Counted from the first letter of the stretch, positions 14,655-29,110 are shown. The stretch is 64,000 bases of DNA from Cristatella mucedo (GCA_009760855.2 WPIO01000008.1:9406001-9470000); one strand, 5' to 3'. The notes: generated by a model not told the origin, from the sequence alone. Program-made: numbers and translations.

Positions 14655-14790
14655 AGATACTAGCGTTTGATGGCCGAGGTCAAGGTGGAGGCCTTTGACC
14701 ACGGAGGTCGTGGTCTCGAGCCCTGCGGCATTCGTAAAGAGCCTACTAGATGTACATTCGGTTATCTTGGGGCAATACACGAATAAATTT
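14655..14790 (+). mobile_element. SINE-2-like arm, left side of LINE-A
   Basis: A tRNA-like segment with gaggtcaaggtggaggcctt, ctcgagccctgcggcattcg and gagcctactagatg, ending in ggttatcttggggcaatac. It is about 90% identical over ~110 bp to the reverse complement of 17478-17600, on the other side of the LINE. Confidence 0.7.
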
Positions 14791-14837
14791 TATATATAAT
14801 GTATGTAATATATATATATTGCATATATTATATATAA

Positions 14838-17420
14838 TAATAATAATGTGCTTGATAAAGCGCCCTCAGAGAACTTAATCTCTTCCTAGGCGCTTTACAT
14901 TTGCTGCAAAGGGAAATGCAATTGAATGGTAAGTAAAATCATGCTTGAAAAACAAACAAAATGAATAACATGGTTAGGGGTGACATGCACAGGGTCAGCA
15001 TGCAAATGTGGTTAGTGGCAGCATGCACAGTGTCAGCACATGAACGACGAATGACAGGGACCCAGCAAATGCTGTCCTAAATAGGTGTGTTTTTAAGTTC
15101 CTTTTAAATGTGGTCAGGTCATGAGATGTTCTGACGCAGGTCGGGCGGGAGTTCCAGGCTTTAGGAGCATACGAACTAAATGCACGGTCTCCAAAGGATT
15201 TGAGGTTTGTACGAGGTATTTCTAGACTGTTGGATTCCAAAAAGATGGTGGTACGATGCTTGGCCTGATGGGGGGAGTATGTCGGAGAGATAGGCTGGAG
15301 CCATAGAATGAAGGGACCTAAAAGTGAGCGACAAAACCTTGAAGTCAATCCGTTGCTTGACTGGTAGCCAGTGCAGGTCGGCGTGAAGTGGAGTAATGTG
15401 GCAACTGCGACGCTTACGACAGACAAGCCTAGCTGCAGAGTTTTGCACTAGCTGCAATCGCCTGATCGCACATGCAGGTAGGCCAGTAAGCAGTGAGTTG
15501 CAGAAGTCGAGACGGGATGTCACGAATGCATGGACCAACTTGGACGTGGTATCCTTATCTAAACAAGCCCGAATTTTAGCAATGTTAGGAAGCTGAAAAT
15601 AGGCAGACGACTGTGGAGCTGATATGGTCGTCTAACGAAAGGTCGCTTTGGAATATGACACCTAGATTTCGAGCTGATTCAACTGGAGATATGCTGGCAG
15701 AGCCAATTTTGAGAGACAGCCTTTCCAATCTCTGAATCACACTGGGTTTGCCCATAACTAGTAAGTTAGTTTTGTTATCTTTTAGTTTTAGAAAATTGGT
15801 TGCCCTACATGTGCGGATGCCATCGATACATGCACCAAGTGAGTTTAGAGAATTTTAGGTGCTCAAAGGCTGGGAGGGATCAAAGCAAAGGTACAACTGA
15901 GTGTCATCTGCATAGAAGTGAAAGCCTAGATTGTGCTTGGCAATCACATCAGCAAGAGGGAGAGTATAAACCGTGAAAAGAACCGGACCTAGCACTGAGC
16001 CCTGAGGTACTCCATATTTCAGAGGTACTTGCGATGATCTTTGTCCATTCACGTCAATACTCTGGAGTCTCCCGCTGAGATAGGACCTGAACCACTGCAG
16101 AGCAGTGCCAGTGATGCCCAGGCGAGATGAGAGGCGCTCTACAAGAACTTTGTGATCGATGGTGTCAAAAGCTGCCGAAAGATCAAGCAAAACAAGCAGA
16201 GACACTCTACCCATGTCTGCATTCCTAAGTAGGTCGTTGTATACCCTAAGCAATGCTGACTCTGTGGAGTGATTAGCTCTGAAGCCAGACTGGAACTTAC
16301 TAGCAAGGTGTGAGGTTTCGATATATGAGTTCAGCTGGTCTGCCACGACCCGTTCGAGTGTCTTTGATAGGAATGGTAGAAGGGAGACTGGGTGGTTGTT
16401 GCTCAAGTTCTCTTGGTCTAGTGTTGCTTTCTTGAGAAGAGGCCCGACTACAGCTTTTTTGAAAGGTGCTGGGACATGACCTGAGGCTAATGACATATTA
16501 ATTATGTTCGTTATGCATGGCAGCAGCAGATCAATGCAACGTAGGAGCAGGACAGTGGGAATAGGGTCTTGTTGTCTTCTTTGATTGAGATACAAACTTT
16601 AGGACTAGATCACTAGTGACCTGCTTAAATGCAGACATTGAGGTGCAGCCAGGAGCCGAGGAACAGCATTCTAGTGGGGAGGTTGTCATCGCAATGATGG
16701 ATTACCCGATCTTGTCTATCTTCTGCACAAAGAATCGAGAGAAGCTATCGGCTAGATCATCACAAGGATCATCAGGTAAGGAGCTAATCTGGGAACGGTT
16801 GAGGAGATGGTTTATTGTCGACATCAGCATTTTTGGATTGTGCATCTGTGATTCAACAGTGTTTCTATAGAAGCTAGACTTGGCCTTTGCTAGGATTGAT
16901 TGGTACGACTTGCAGTAGTCTTCATATGCCTTTCAATGGACAGTTATTCCGGATCTTTTGTATGCCTTTTCAAGCTTTCGTTTAGTAGACCTGGCTAGTT
17001 TAATGTCTGCGGTAAACCATAGGCCGTCTGGGCGGGGGCACACAGTGCGCTTTGTCAGAGGGGCAAACTCGTCGAGCGTGTCAGCTAGTGTCGTGTTGTA
17101 GCTATCTACCAATGATGCCAGATCAGAGGGAGGACTGAGCAGCAGAGGCGAAGCAGATATTCTCGCACGGACAGCATCGATGTCAAGGGTCTTGAGGTCA
17201 GGGTCAGGGTCCTGAGGTTTCGCGATTCACAGGTTATTTTAGAGGAGGATGTGGGCACACACTGTAGATTGAATGAGATTTGCATGTGGTCAGATAAGCA
17301 GGATTTAGTAATAATTGGTGATGACAAAGTGCAGTATGAGCAAATCTGGTCGAGTGTGTGACCCTTGATGTGGGTAGGGCCATGCACATGAGCCACAAGA
17401 GACAATAAGTTAGTCAATGC
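14838..17420 (-). mobile_element. LINE-A, L2/CR1-like non-LTR retrotransposon
   Basis: The most complete LINE in the window, read right to left. It starts with the end of an APE-type endonuclease (17417-17106: GPTHIKGHTLDQICS, then CLSDHMQISF). The reverse transcriptase follows at 16595-15855, with GFRANHSTESALL, VLLDLSAAFDTIDH, YGVPQGSVLGPVLF and the catalytic FYADDTQLY. Next is the C-terminal region (15538-14995: DLHWLPVKQRIDFKVL, FGDRAFSSYAPKAWNS, FKRNLKTHLF), then a 3' UTR ending gctttatcaagcac and an ATT-rich tail. The protein blocks lie in different frames and the N-terminal half of the endonuclease is missing, so the copy is 5'-truncated and decayed although the YADD motif is intact. 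The name LINE-A is local to this report. Confidence 0.9.
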
Positions 17421-17477
17421 ACGAAATTCGGTGCTGAATAAACATATATATGTTATATATATATATAATATATATAT

Positions 17478-17691
<214 letters not shown>

Positions 17692-18218
17692 CCACTGATA
17701 GACCCCGGTCGCTCATTATTTGAAATCACTGCTGTATGTAAGCATAGCTTGTGACAGACCCTGCTTGATTAATTTCTGCAAAGCTCCATACCAGTAGTAT
17801 TCGTTTGGTTATCAATGCCTTTAAAAAAGAAGTATAAGTCTTAGCCCAGTCACTAGCTAGACGAATAAGTTCCTAGATAACTTTGATCACACTGTAACGT
17901 AAAAAAAATTCCTCAGCTTGACAATCCGGCGTGCATCGGGCAATTAAGAACACAATCCTTAGTTATAGTCTAGTGATGGTGACAAAAATCATACTCCCAA
18001 TTTACTCCGACACACCCGTTTCAAAGGCACAGTACTATCTTCAGGTAAATATAAGGAGAGCTAACGTCGAACGGAGAGTATACTGTATGGCTTCGTCGTT
18101 GATCAGTGGACCTGCAACTCAGAAGTTACAAACGAAGTGAGCTTTACAAGCATGTCTCCCGTACCAGCTGCGACTTTTTGAGCACATGGTGATAGTCGCA
18201 CAACAGCATCACCTATTA

Positions 18219-18402
18219 CAGTGGCTCTCAAATCTTCCTAATGCCGCGACCCTTTAATACAGATCCTCATGTTGTGGCGAACCCCAACCAAAAAATTATT
18301 GTGTGCGAAAGGTAGGAATACATGTTTTTTGATGGTCTTAGGCGACGAAAAAGAGTCGTTCGACCCCCAAAGAGGTCTCGACCCACAAGTTGAGAGCCGC
18401 TG
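18219..18402 (-). mobile_element. SPIN-like hAT MITE, copy 1
   Basis: A 184-bp element. Read in reverse it begins cagcggctctcaacttgtgg and ends gattygagagccactg-like, giving imperfect terminal inverted repeats. Internal blocks include gtcgcctaagacc, caacatgagg and gggtcgcggcattaggaag. It is flanked by an 8-bp near-duplication (acctatta / accaatta), the hallmark of hAT insertion. It carries no coding capacity. The blocks match what I remember of the SPIN consensus, but I could not run a comparison. Confidence 0.75.
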
Positions 18403-18704
18403 ACCAATTAGAAGAGCAAAGCCTTCTAGTCCAGCCACACGCTTAGGGTGTCCTATGAGCAGCAGTTCAGTTCAATTATACTTAATCGTAACCTGTCCTG
18501 CCATAATACTTGGTTTGGTGGTATAAAAGCCTAGGTCATTTAATGGACAGTCGGTTGTGCCCTAAAAACGGGCCAGGCCTGAATCTCGCTCGAGGCTTTT
18601 CACCATTCAAGCAGGTCAAGGTTGCTCTGGGCGCCGTATGAGATTTGCAGAACACCTGTAATTCTCTACGGCTGTCGAAAAACTTCTCTACTCTATGGAC
18701 ATGG

Positions 18705-18975
18705 ACTTGGGCCGTGATAGTTCACGAAGTAAGGTGCTCGCTCTTCATGACCGAGGTGACATTAAATCACTACTGCTGACGAATCGGTGAGCGAACCGCC
18801 GAGTATACGACAGTGGCCGTTCCAGAAAACATTACCTCTCTTGATACGTCGTGAGTTCGAATCCTACAGTGGGCGATCCTTTATTGCAAAATGCAAGCCG
18901 TGGAGATAGCCGTTATGACATTTCCTCCGCTTTAAAAATAAGGCCTTTAAATCAGCTAATATTTTTTGTATCTTA
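18705..18975 (+). mobile_element. SINE-1 copy with internal insertion
   Basis: A tRNA-like 5' part (gtaaggtgctcgctcttcatgacc) is separated by about 90 bp of extra sequence from the B-box half (gtgagttcgaatcctacagt) and the tail (taaatcagctaatatt). Confidence 0.65.
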
Positions 18976-19054
18976 AGGTACGGACGCTCGTAGCTGCTGT
19001 CGTACTCCAAAACCGTCGGCATACCTGCGTGCAGCGGTGCTGCACCTACAAGTA

Positions 19055-19145
19055 ATAATAAAAATAATAATAATAATATAATTCATGTATATAGCGCCCC
19101 AAGAGAACTTAATCTCTATTCAGGCGCTTCAAGTCAGCTTCGATG
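19055..19145 (-). mobile_element. SINE-2 / LINE-A tail fragment
   Basis: An ATT/AAT-rich run followed by atatagcgccccaagagaac, ttaatctctattcaggcgc in reverse orientation. This is the shared 3' tail without a head. Confidence 0.65.
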
Positions 19146-19648
19146 CAAAGCTTAAGTGTCACCGGTATTTTTCTCGCGGCAGCAAGGGCTGAAATAGAGG
19201 ATCGCTGCGTTTGTGGCCAGACGAAACCAGTGTTGAAGCTTCTAAAGTGCATTTTTAGCAAAATCAGTACGTAATTTTAGCATCGCTATCTTGCCAAATG
19301 CTTAGGTTACCAGTTAGTTTGGTCGAGGTCATTTGTCTAGGCATCAACATTGGCAAATTTTGTACGAGATGTCTGCAATAAATTCGAGCTTGTTCGACGC
19401 TGCTCTATCGCTAATCGTCTTGTATTTGAATCTGAGTCTTGCAGCGAATGGTGTCAATTAAGAAGATAGCCTAATCCGAGCCAGTAGGACAAACAAGCTG
19501 ACTTTGTTTGCTTAACTCTCTGTTGACTCGTCGTTATCGGCGGCACTGTGACGCTGGCGGAAGCGAGATCTCCGTATGCGCTAGCATCTGCACCTCCATG
19601 CAGTCGCTTGAGAAACGTGCATAGCGCGATCGGACGTTAAGAATAAAG

Positions 19649-22600
19649 ATGGCGGAAGACGAGGAGATCCGATGGGAGGACTATCTAGTTATCGCTATCC
19701 ACTTGTGCATCACTATCGGCGTCGGACTGTGGGTGAGCAATCTCTGATGTACAAACGCCTGCTGCCATTCTCGACCAAACCCGGCGACGCCTCTTCCGGT
19801 CTTCAGCTCGCAGCATTGCTACTTGCATTCGCCACTACGATGTTTGAGACCGCCGGCACTCTCGTCGGCCAACCGCCATGTGCAGCCTGAAACATCGCTT
19901 GCGAAATATGTGTGGAATAGAGTATAGCTGTCACTAATAGTGCTACTGAAGGTGAACTTAAATGCAAGCATATATAGGTGAAAACATCGCACTGCAGATC
20001 AACTCAAGATGCAAGAACAGGGTGAAGGCCGTTAAGGCTCTTCCGCCGCTATTTAAATTAGGCTTTTAAATCAGCGAATATTTTTTTATTTAGGATCTCG
20101 GTTTTCTGTACATTGGCAGTTCTAGAATTCAGCCTGCTATCTGCATAGCTCCTTCACGGCGGATGTGTGAGCGTTAGTGCACTCTCAAAAGTGCAATGCT
20201 AAGAAACGCAGACCTCCGGGTCAAGGTCATATGCCAGTGTTCTGGGAGTGTGTACTTATCGCGCCGGCCAAGCTAGTTTTTACTTACGCCCGTTGCTCTG
20301 ATGGTTCATTTAGAAGGGCTAATACTTTTGAAGTTCGTACTCATCTAAGTTAATAATACTAATAATACATTTGTTTAGCAACCTCAGATATGCTGTAGGG
20401 TAAGCATGTCAATATGGTTAGTGATAACATGCACAGTGTCAGCACGCGTAAGCTCGCAAAGGAATATTCACGTGGACCCATCGAATGTTGTGAGGACTGC
20501 TTGCATTTTTAGCTTCTACTTAAATGTCATCAACTAAATGGATGTCGTGACATTAGTTGGTAGTAACTTCTAGGCTTTAGAAGCGTACGCATTAAAGATA
20601 CGGTCTATACAGGATTTTCGGTTGCTTTGAGGCATCAACATTAGTCAGAAGAGCAATCGGTACGATGCCTAGCCTAATTGGGAAGTAGTTCTGATAGGTA
20701 GGCTGAGAGGTAGGCTTGAGCCAGAGAATAAAGGGGCCTGAAAGTGAGTGACAGAACCCTTGAAATTGATACGCTGCTTGATTGGGAGCCAGTGCAGGTC
20801 GACGAGAAGTGGTGTGACTTGGAAACAGCGAAGCTCATGACAGGCAAGCCTGGCTGCAGAGATTTACACTAACTGTAAGCGCCTTGCTGCATAGGCTAGA
20901 AGACCTGCAAGTAATGAGTTACGGAATTCGAGACCGGATGTCGCTCATGCATGCGCCAACTTAGCTGCGGCAACCCAGCGTAAGCACGCCCGAATATTTT
21001 CATTGTTACCTAGCTGAAAGCTGGCAGACTTGACTGCGGATCTGATCTAGCTGTCTGGTGAAAGATTGCTTTGAAACAGCACATCTAGGTTTCTCGAAGA
21101 TGCTACAGGAGATATACTGGGTAGCCTATTTTGATGGATGTCTATTCCAATTTCTACCGAACGCCAGGGAATCCCATAACTAGTAAGTCGGTTTATATCG
21201 TCAGAAAGTTTGCTGCCATGCAAATGCGAACTTCAGCAATGCATGCAGGGAGTTGAGTGAGTTTGTTTATCAAGCATGATATTACTCGCCGATTTAACCG
21301 CGTTTCCCTTTGCAGCAAATGCAAAGCGCCTAGAAAGAGATTGAGTTCTCTGAGGGCGCTTTATCAAATGCATTATTATTATTATTATTAGTTTGACGTG
21401 CTGAAGGCTGTGCGAATGATTGAAATGAGGGCGAAGAGCATGTTTCATCCGCAGGGAAATGAAAGCCTAGATTTCGCTTTAAGGTTTCACCACCTGTATC
21501 TCGCTCGGCTTAGCCCGTGCCTTTAGTGTTTATCAGGTGAAGAGATCAAATTCTCATGCAGTATCTATTGGTGTTTTTCAAGATCTGCGATTGCACTATT
21601 GAGATTGCTCGTACTATCGTTAATTAGGCTGCCAGGAGAGGCACTCGAAGCACGTCCAAAGGCTACTTCCTTGCCGGAAGAGAAATGAGTTGGTGGCTAG
21701 TAAGTACACAATTGTCGCATCGCTTCAGCAGATTTTATCGATCGACCGCTCCTCGATGCATGCCTCAGCCGGCGAACTTGAAAGAGATCTGAGGCTCAGC
21801 GCTCTTTGATAAAGGACTGTGCTCCATTCGAGTGTGGATCTTCACTCATCTTCACCCTCGAGTCTCGAATATCAGACTTTACGTCTAGGTTAATAGGTAA
21901 CGTATATTAACCTCCACCTTTGCGTTTCAGTGCTAATAAAGGAAGAGCATACGGGCTCGATTGACTGCTGATTAGCTAAGAAATTTAATCGTTGCAGCTG
22001 AAGTATGCAGTCTTGATCGATGGAAAATCGAATTGCCGAGTCAAGTTCTTGTGACTAATCAAAAGCTCGCATTCCGCAGAATGCATCAACTGCACCTAGA
22101 CTGAGTTCTAAATCGCAAAGCGCTAAATCAAATTTCTAAACTGTCAAGAGCTTGGGGTAAAACTCAACTACGAAGTAATAACGGCACAAAGTGCTTAGTT
22201 GATGTTTAAAGTGTCTACACAAATACTTGGCTCTCGCAGGGCACAAGATAAATGCCATGCGCTGTCTCCTGATTATTATTTCCACCTATAAGATATGCCA
22301 CAGGGCATGCCATGCGAATGAGCACTGCGCGTGCGTTTCCGTATTCTCTGCACCCTGGCTGGGTACTTTGCCGGTGGCCCTGACCCCCACTCATCGCGGT
22401 ACTGTTTATCGTTTTAACTTTACCGTCGCCCGCCGAGATGCCGCGCAGAAAAACTTCACGAGCATACGATGCCAAACCAGCGCCCCATTGCCGAGGAAAA
22501 GACTTGCCGGGGGCGCCACCACAAATACAGCTGCCAGCCAGCCAGCCGACGAGTGTGGAATGCGAATCGCCAAACGCGCGAGGCGAGAGGCGGTTGCTGG

Positions 22601-24059
22601 GTATTTTGTTGCACTGGCCGTGCAGATAGACGCATCACACGAATACCGCGGTGGAAGTGCGCGAGAGCAGGCGGCCCCGTCGGCGTCGCAGCCAGCAATT
22701 CTCGCGGGCGCGCTGCACCTTGACCTGGTCCCCGATTTAACCGATCTCGACGGAGGCCGGCAGTAGCGGCGCACTTCTACCGGGGCGCGCTGCCGCCCGG
22801 CTGAAAGGGGGCGACAACTGTCACGCCGCCGTACAACGGAGCACGCCCGAAAGTCAGCTGCCGCGGACTGGACTGCAACGTAGCTTGCCTCAAGAGCGGC
22901 AAAAGATCTCGCAACCGCGGGCCCTGCCACGCCTGCAGCGATCCAGCAACCGAGCAGCGATCGCAAGACTGCGAACGCTCTCAACACGGGTCTCTAAGCC
23001 GTGGCTGGTGCGACAGACCGATTCTGTCGGTTGACGGATTTCTTTTGATTTTTGCTGCTGAAAGGAATCGTGCAGTCGTTGCTAAAACCCCTGCGCTTGA
23101 CGCCTGCATCTCCTCCCCGTGTTTTTCGCTACACTTTTTGTTGCAATTTTTTGGCTTCATTGCTTCGCCGAGTTCTTGTTTTCGCCGAAGATGGCGGAAA
23201 GCGTTGCAGCGGCACTTCCGACTGAGCCGGCGCACGAAGATTTGAAGCCGCGGCGTAGAGAGCCGGCGCACAGACCGACACGCCGGTTCTGTTTGTGCGC
23301 TCGTTCCGAAGCTTCCTTTTATTTTTCTTTAGGTCGGTATGTCGCTCTACGTGAGCAACATAGGCAGCAGCTCGTTTATCGGAATGGCCGGCGCGGCTTC
23401 GACTAGCGGCATCGCCGTCGTCAGCTACGAGCTTATGGCAAGTCGCGGCGATAGCGGTGCGCGACGGCCCGCCGCCGCTTCGCAGCCGCCCATGCGTCGC
23501 GCGTCTTCGTGCGCGACGCCCGGGCGTGGGGAGGTCTGGCACAGAAAGGAGCCAGCATTGCGATCGACGGCTGCGGTCGCGAGAGGGCGCGCCGCCACGC
23601 AAGCTGCGCTCACTCGCACGCGCGCTCGTTGCAGGGACTGTTCTGCATACAGCTGCTAGGCTTCGTGTTCGTGCCCGTGTACCACGCGAGCGGCGTGGTC
23701 ACCATGCCCGAGTACGTCAAGCGGCGCTTCGGCGGCTCGCGCTGCCAGCTCTACCTGGCCGTGCAGGCGCTCATCCTCTTCGTCTTCACCAAGCTCTCGG
23801 TGAGCGGCCGCAGCGGAGCCCGAGGAGAGGAGAGGAGCTCTCGCAGCCCGCTCCTCGCCGCACTTCCGGCGGTCGCGAATCGACTGCCTGGCTTTCGTGC
23901 AGCCTTATTATTTTATTTTATTATTATTGCCTTTCCCCGGTCGACTGAGCGGGGCTCCGAGAGTGCGATAGTGAAAGAGAGGGCGTGCTCGAGTGAGAGA
24001 GAGAGAGAGAGGGAGAGAGAGAGGGAGGGAGGGAGGGGGAGGGAGGAGGAGGGGGATGA

Positions 24060-24145
<86 letters not shown>

Positions 24146-27100
24146 GTGGTGAATTTCTGGCGTATTGGGATCGGACTCAAGTGATTGTACTGGGCGTACA
24201 GGAATCTAGTTAATCTGAAGTGGCCCCTCGCACTCTTGCTCTCCCGTTTACAACAACGAACCGGTGCGCATTTGTATCGATCTGCAAGGCAAAATCACGT
24301 TTGGGTTATTAAATTTATTTTGGACCTCGACTCGTGTCGTCTTGCAGCGTATCATCAAGGAGGATAGGTCCGTGGAAAGATCGAGCAAACTGCCTGAGAA
24401 CGAAAGTTTGCTGCCTATTTATGGACTGACCTAGTAGCTAGCCACCGGGTACACATACATGGTTTATATATATTATTTACATATGCACGTTCATACACAC
24501 GCACGCGCACATGCACACACACACACACACAACACACACAACACACACACATACACACTTAGACACACATACATACCTATAAATATATATATATATATAT
24601 ATTATAGACATGTATACACATATACATATGCATGCTTTACATATGTAAATTCATCTACAGTATATAGCTATATGCATTTATGCTCTATAAAATCACTATA
24701 TACTAAACAGCTCTATACTATACACTGTAGATCTTCAGATATGTACACACACACGTCCGCCATCTTTTCAAAGCAATAAAGAAGGCGTGCCCTTGACAGC
24801 GATAATGGTTGGCAATATGTTCAGTGTTGCCTGAGGCTTGGCCAAGAAGTAGAACCAAGGTTAGCTTGGAGTCTTCTCTAAGTCATCCCTAAATGTTGGA
24901 CTGCCGCTCGCCCCCTAATTTCCGTGACGTATGCATCAAAGGTTTCGAGCGAGCATGGCAGAAGCAGGAAGCAAGAGTCACCCCATCTGTAAAGTACTTA
25001 GAAAGAGGTTCAGTTTTATGAGGGTGCTATACAAATGTATTATTATTATTATTACTATTACTAAAAGAGTTTAGCTGATTTAACAACAGCATTCGTATAG
25101 CTGCAGAAGAGCCTTACCACTATCAATTCCGTTTGCCGTGGGCAATAAAAGATTGCCCCAGCAGGACTCGAACCCACGACTTGGTTCGTAAAGAGCGAGC
25201 CTCTTACCCCTGCGCTATGACCTTGGTGGCAGGCACGTTTCCATTACCTCTATGCTAACTGTCGGCAGCGTAATAATATAATAATAATAATGATGCTCTT
25301 AATAAAGTGAAGGAGAATCTCTCGGTTTTCCTCTTACGAACTTCTCCCAATCATGAATTTCATATTAGTTTGGTTTAGTTGACTCTCGGTTACCATCCCA
25401 AAGAGCCTCTCATCGCGATGGCAAAGCCTTTGGCATCGGGGGGAGGGGGCGACGCTATAATGGCGGAGGCTCGCTTCGCTCCAGTCCGAGCTCGCTCGCT
25501 GCAATTCAACCGAGCGAAGCCTTCGACTCCACACTCTCTCTCTCTCGCTGAGAAACTCTTTCGAAGGTGGCGGCGGCCATCGCCGCCGCCTTCGCGTCAG
25601 ATAGTCGAAACGACCGGTCAGCGAGAAACATAGAGCGCCGTGCACATCGCTGCTCGTCACCTGCCGCAACCCGCTACACGTCCGGCTGTTCGCTTGCAGG
25701 CTGAGATTTACGCGGGCGCTCTCATCATCAGGGAGGCGCTCGGATGGGACCTCTACTACTCGGTCTTGCTGCTACTCGGCGTGACGGCGCTGTACACGAT
25801 CGTGGGTGAGCTTCGTCGTCCTGCCCGCTTTCGCCTAGCGAGAGCTTGACTAAGGCCGAGCTTCGGCATGCCGGCAGCGCCTCGAGCTGCTCGGCGGCGG
25901 CTACCCGATCAGTGGCTCCGCCGCTCATCCAACGCCTCCGACGCCGTTAATCCACCCCAATTCCAGAGCGTTGCTGATCTCCTATTCGCTCAGCGAGAGC
26001 CCTCGGCGAGACCATGGCGGTCGGTCATATCTTGCCAGAAAGCGAGCAGAACGCTGCCTTTATGGCGCTGTCTCATTTGGCGTCTCGAGTTTTCTTTTGT
26101 TTTTTGGTGCTGCCTCTGCCGCACACTCGCACAAAAACTTATGTGCTATCGTTTTGACTGCTTCTGACAAAATGTCCTTGTGAGGGCATCTAGGTGACAT
26201 GCAAACGATGCTGTTTTGTCGGAAGCTGCTGAAACGGCAACGTTTGCGCATGTTTACGTGTGCGTGCGTGAGTAAGAATTCTAGTCCAATGTTCGCTGAA
26301 AAAAAAGGCCGCGATAGCAGCTGCTCTCAGACTGCATCCGAGCGCAATGGCGTCGATTGACATCGGCGAATTGCATCGATCCTCGGAGACTAAGGGACGC
26401 GAGATAAGGGTTCCCACTCCCGTCAAATTGGGGGAGGGGTGCAGCTGGGACTGCAGGAGGGGAAGTCCTCGATGCCAGAGTCCTACTGTAAAGCCTTAAC
26501 TGTAAAGCTTCCCGAGAGAGCCACGGCCGAACTGTCAGCGGCTCTCAGCTGTGCTGCCCGACCTTCGAGTGCATCTTTGACACCTTTGTAAGGGCAGAAA
26601 CATTCGATGCCACAGACAAGCTCTCATAATAATAATAATACTAATAATAATAGTAATAATAAATTTGCCTGCGAAAGAAGCACGATCGAATGGTTAGTGG
26701 TAGCATGCTCAATAAACAGCAAGAGCAACTGGTTAGGGGTAACATGCACAGGGTCAGCATGCAAGTATGGTTAGTGGCAGCATGCACAGTGTCAGCACGC
26801 ATAAGCACGTGAAGGACGAATCACGGTGACACACTAAATGCTGCGATAAATATATGCATTTTTAGTTTCTTTTTAAATGTGGTCAAGCCAGATGTCGTGA
26901 CGCAGTCGAAAATGAGTTCCAGGAATTGGAAGCATACGAACTTAAGGCACGGTCTCTAAAGGATTTGAGATTTGTGCGAGGTATGGGTAAACGATTAGAT
27001 TCCGGAAAGAGGGTGGTACTATGCTTAGCCTGCTGGGGGGAGAAGATCTGATAGGTACGCAGGAGCCAAAGAATGAAGGAACCTAAGATTGACAGAACCT

Positions 27101-29110
27101 TGAAGTCGGTTCGTTGCTTGATTAGTAGCCAGTGCAGGTCAGCGAGAAATGGTGTAATGCGGCCAGCAGTCTATTCCATCCGGCTGGCCAGCAGCAGGGT
27201 GCGACGACGGTGCGAATGTTGGCCGGGCTTCAGCTTGGGCGGAAATAGGGCGGAAAGTCTGCAGCATACTGGCGCTGCACGACCTCGCCGAGAGCGGTGC
27301 GTGCAGAATTCCACCCAACGAACTTCTGTCCTCACCCTCCGTGGGCGGAGCCTCCGTGGGGCACTCGCCTACTTAACGTTGCTCACGCTCTCGTTCGTTC
27401 ATAGGTGGCCTTGCGTCGGTGATCTACACGGACGCGCTCCAAACTGTCGTCATCCTCATTGGAGCCACGATACTGGCCGCTCTTAGTAAGTGAGCTCGCG
27501 GGCCACTGCGACCACCAGACACCACCGCCGAGCCGCGGCGGCGGCGTCTGGCCGAAAATCCCAATTAACCCACGAACCGGCACTCAAAATAAAAGTTAAG
27601 TAAAGTAGATATCGTCGGCCGATTCCGAGCCTCGTTCACCTGTGTATAGCGGCAGAGAAGCCCCGGCCGCCATCACCCTTCCTCTCCGCTAGAAGAGATT
27701 GCCTCCTGTCGGAGCTGTGGCCGACGATGTGGCCGGTGAAGTGCGTATGCACCTCAAGAGTCGTAATGGCTCACTGGGTAAGGTTGTTGCTTTTCACGAC
27801 CTCGGCTCCGAGGTCGTGGGTTCGAATCCTGTGGTGGGCGATCCTTTATCGCCACTGCAAGCGGTGGTGATAGCCGTAAAGGCCTTTCTGTCGCTATACA
27901 AAAAGAGGCTGTTAAATCAGCTAGTATTTATTTATTATTTAAGACAACTGCAGCAGCACTCAGGGACGCTCGGCCTCGCTCCTCCGCGGCAGCAGCAGCT
28001 GTGCCGCCGCCTCCCCCTCTCACGCCGCGAGCGTTTAGGCGGCGGAAGCCGCCCTTCTTCTAGCAGTCGGTCTCTACGAAATCGAGGCCGCTGGTTCGCT
28101 GCGACTCTTTTTTGGCGTCGCTCGGTGCGGCGCGATAAACCAAAAGAAGAAACGCTGCCGCCGCCGCTAGCGCTCGGCCTCCGCCCAGCCGCTGCTAGGC
28201 CACTGCTCGAGCCGCTTAGCTGGCTCGTCGATGGCGCAGCTCTCGGACAAAATGCTGCTGCGCGCTACCGCCGCCGCTTGCGAGCCCTCTGCCGTAGCCG
28301 AGGGCTCGCAAGGCGAACCGCCCTCTTCGGCCAGTCGCTCGTTCGCGCTTCTCGATGCGCTCGTCAAACGCCAGGGCATAGATAATAAATATCATATTTA
28401 CATTATACATCATATATATCATGTATCAACGCCAGAGCAGAGTGGCGGCGGCGCGGCGCCGCGCCGCCGAGCCGTACCGAGAGAGGCTCGACATGACTCC
28501 GCCGGGCCGCCGAGCCTCGGAGAGCAGCCAGGCAGAGGGCTCGCGCACCTGCGAAACAGATGCTGCCCTGGCGGCTCGGCGTCAGCTTCGCCGTCTGTCG
28601 CTAGCATGGCGTTCGGGTGGCGGAAAGATGGAGGGAGCAAGCGGCTTGGCGGCATCCAGCGCCGAGCTCGGCTGCGTCTTTAGGGGGCCGCGGCCACACC
28701 TTCCTCTCCCTCCTCCCACTGCCGAGCGAGGCCGACAGGCGCCGACGGCCCTTTCGCCGAGCTCGACTCGCCGTTTCCACGCAGGCATGGTCGACGTCGG
28801 CGGCTACGAGAGCATGACTCGCGACTACTTCGCCGCGGTACCCAGCCCGGACGAGGTGCTGCGGCGGAACGGCTCGTGCGGCCTGGCATCCTCCCGAGCG
28901 CTGCACCTCATTCGGCCTGCCAACGACCCGGACTACCCGTGGCCGGGCGTGCTCATCGGCATTAACATCCTCTCGGCGTGGTACTTTTGCACAGACCAGG
29001 TGAGCTTCGCTCTGCCTGTCTTTGTCTGTCTGTCTCTGCCTCTGCCTCTGTTTCTGTCTCTCTGTCTTTCTCTGTCTCCGTCTCTCCTTCGCTCTCTCCC
29101 TCTTCCCCTC

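Noticed and set aside
27760..27835. Possible functional tRNA gene with a clear B-box
   Set aside because: It continues directly into the SINE-1 body and tail, and five related copies exist in the window. It is a SINE head.
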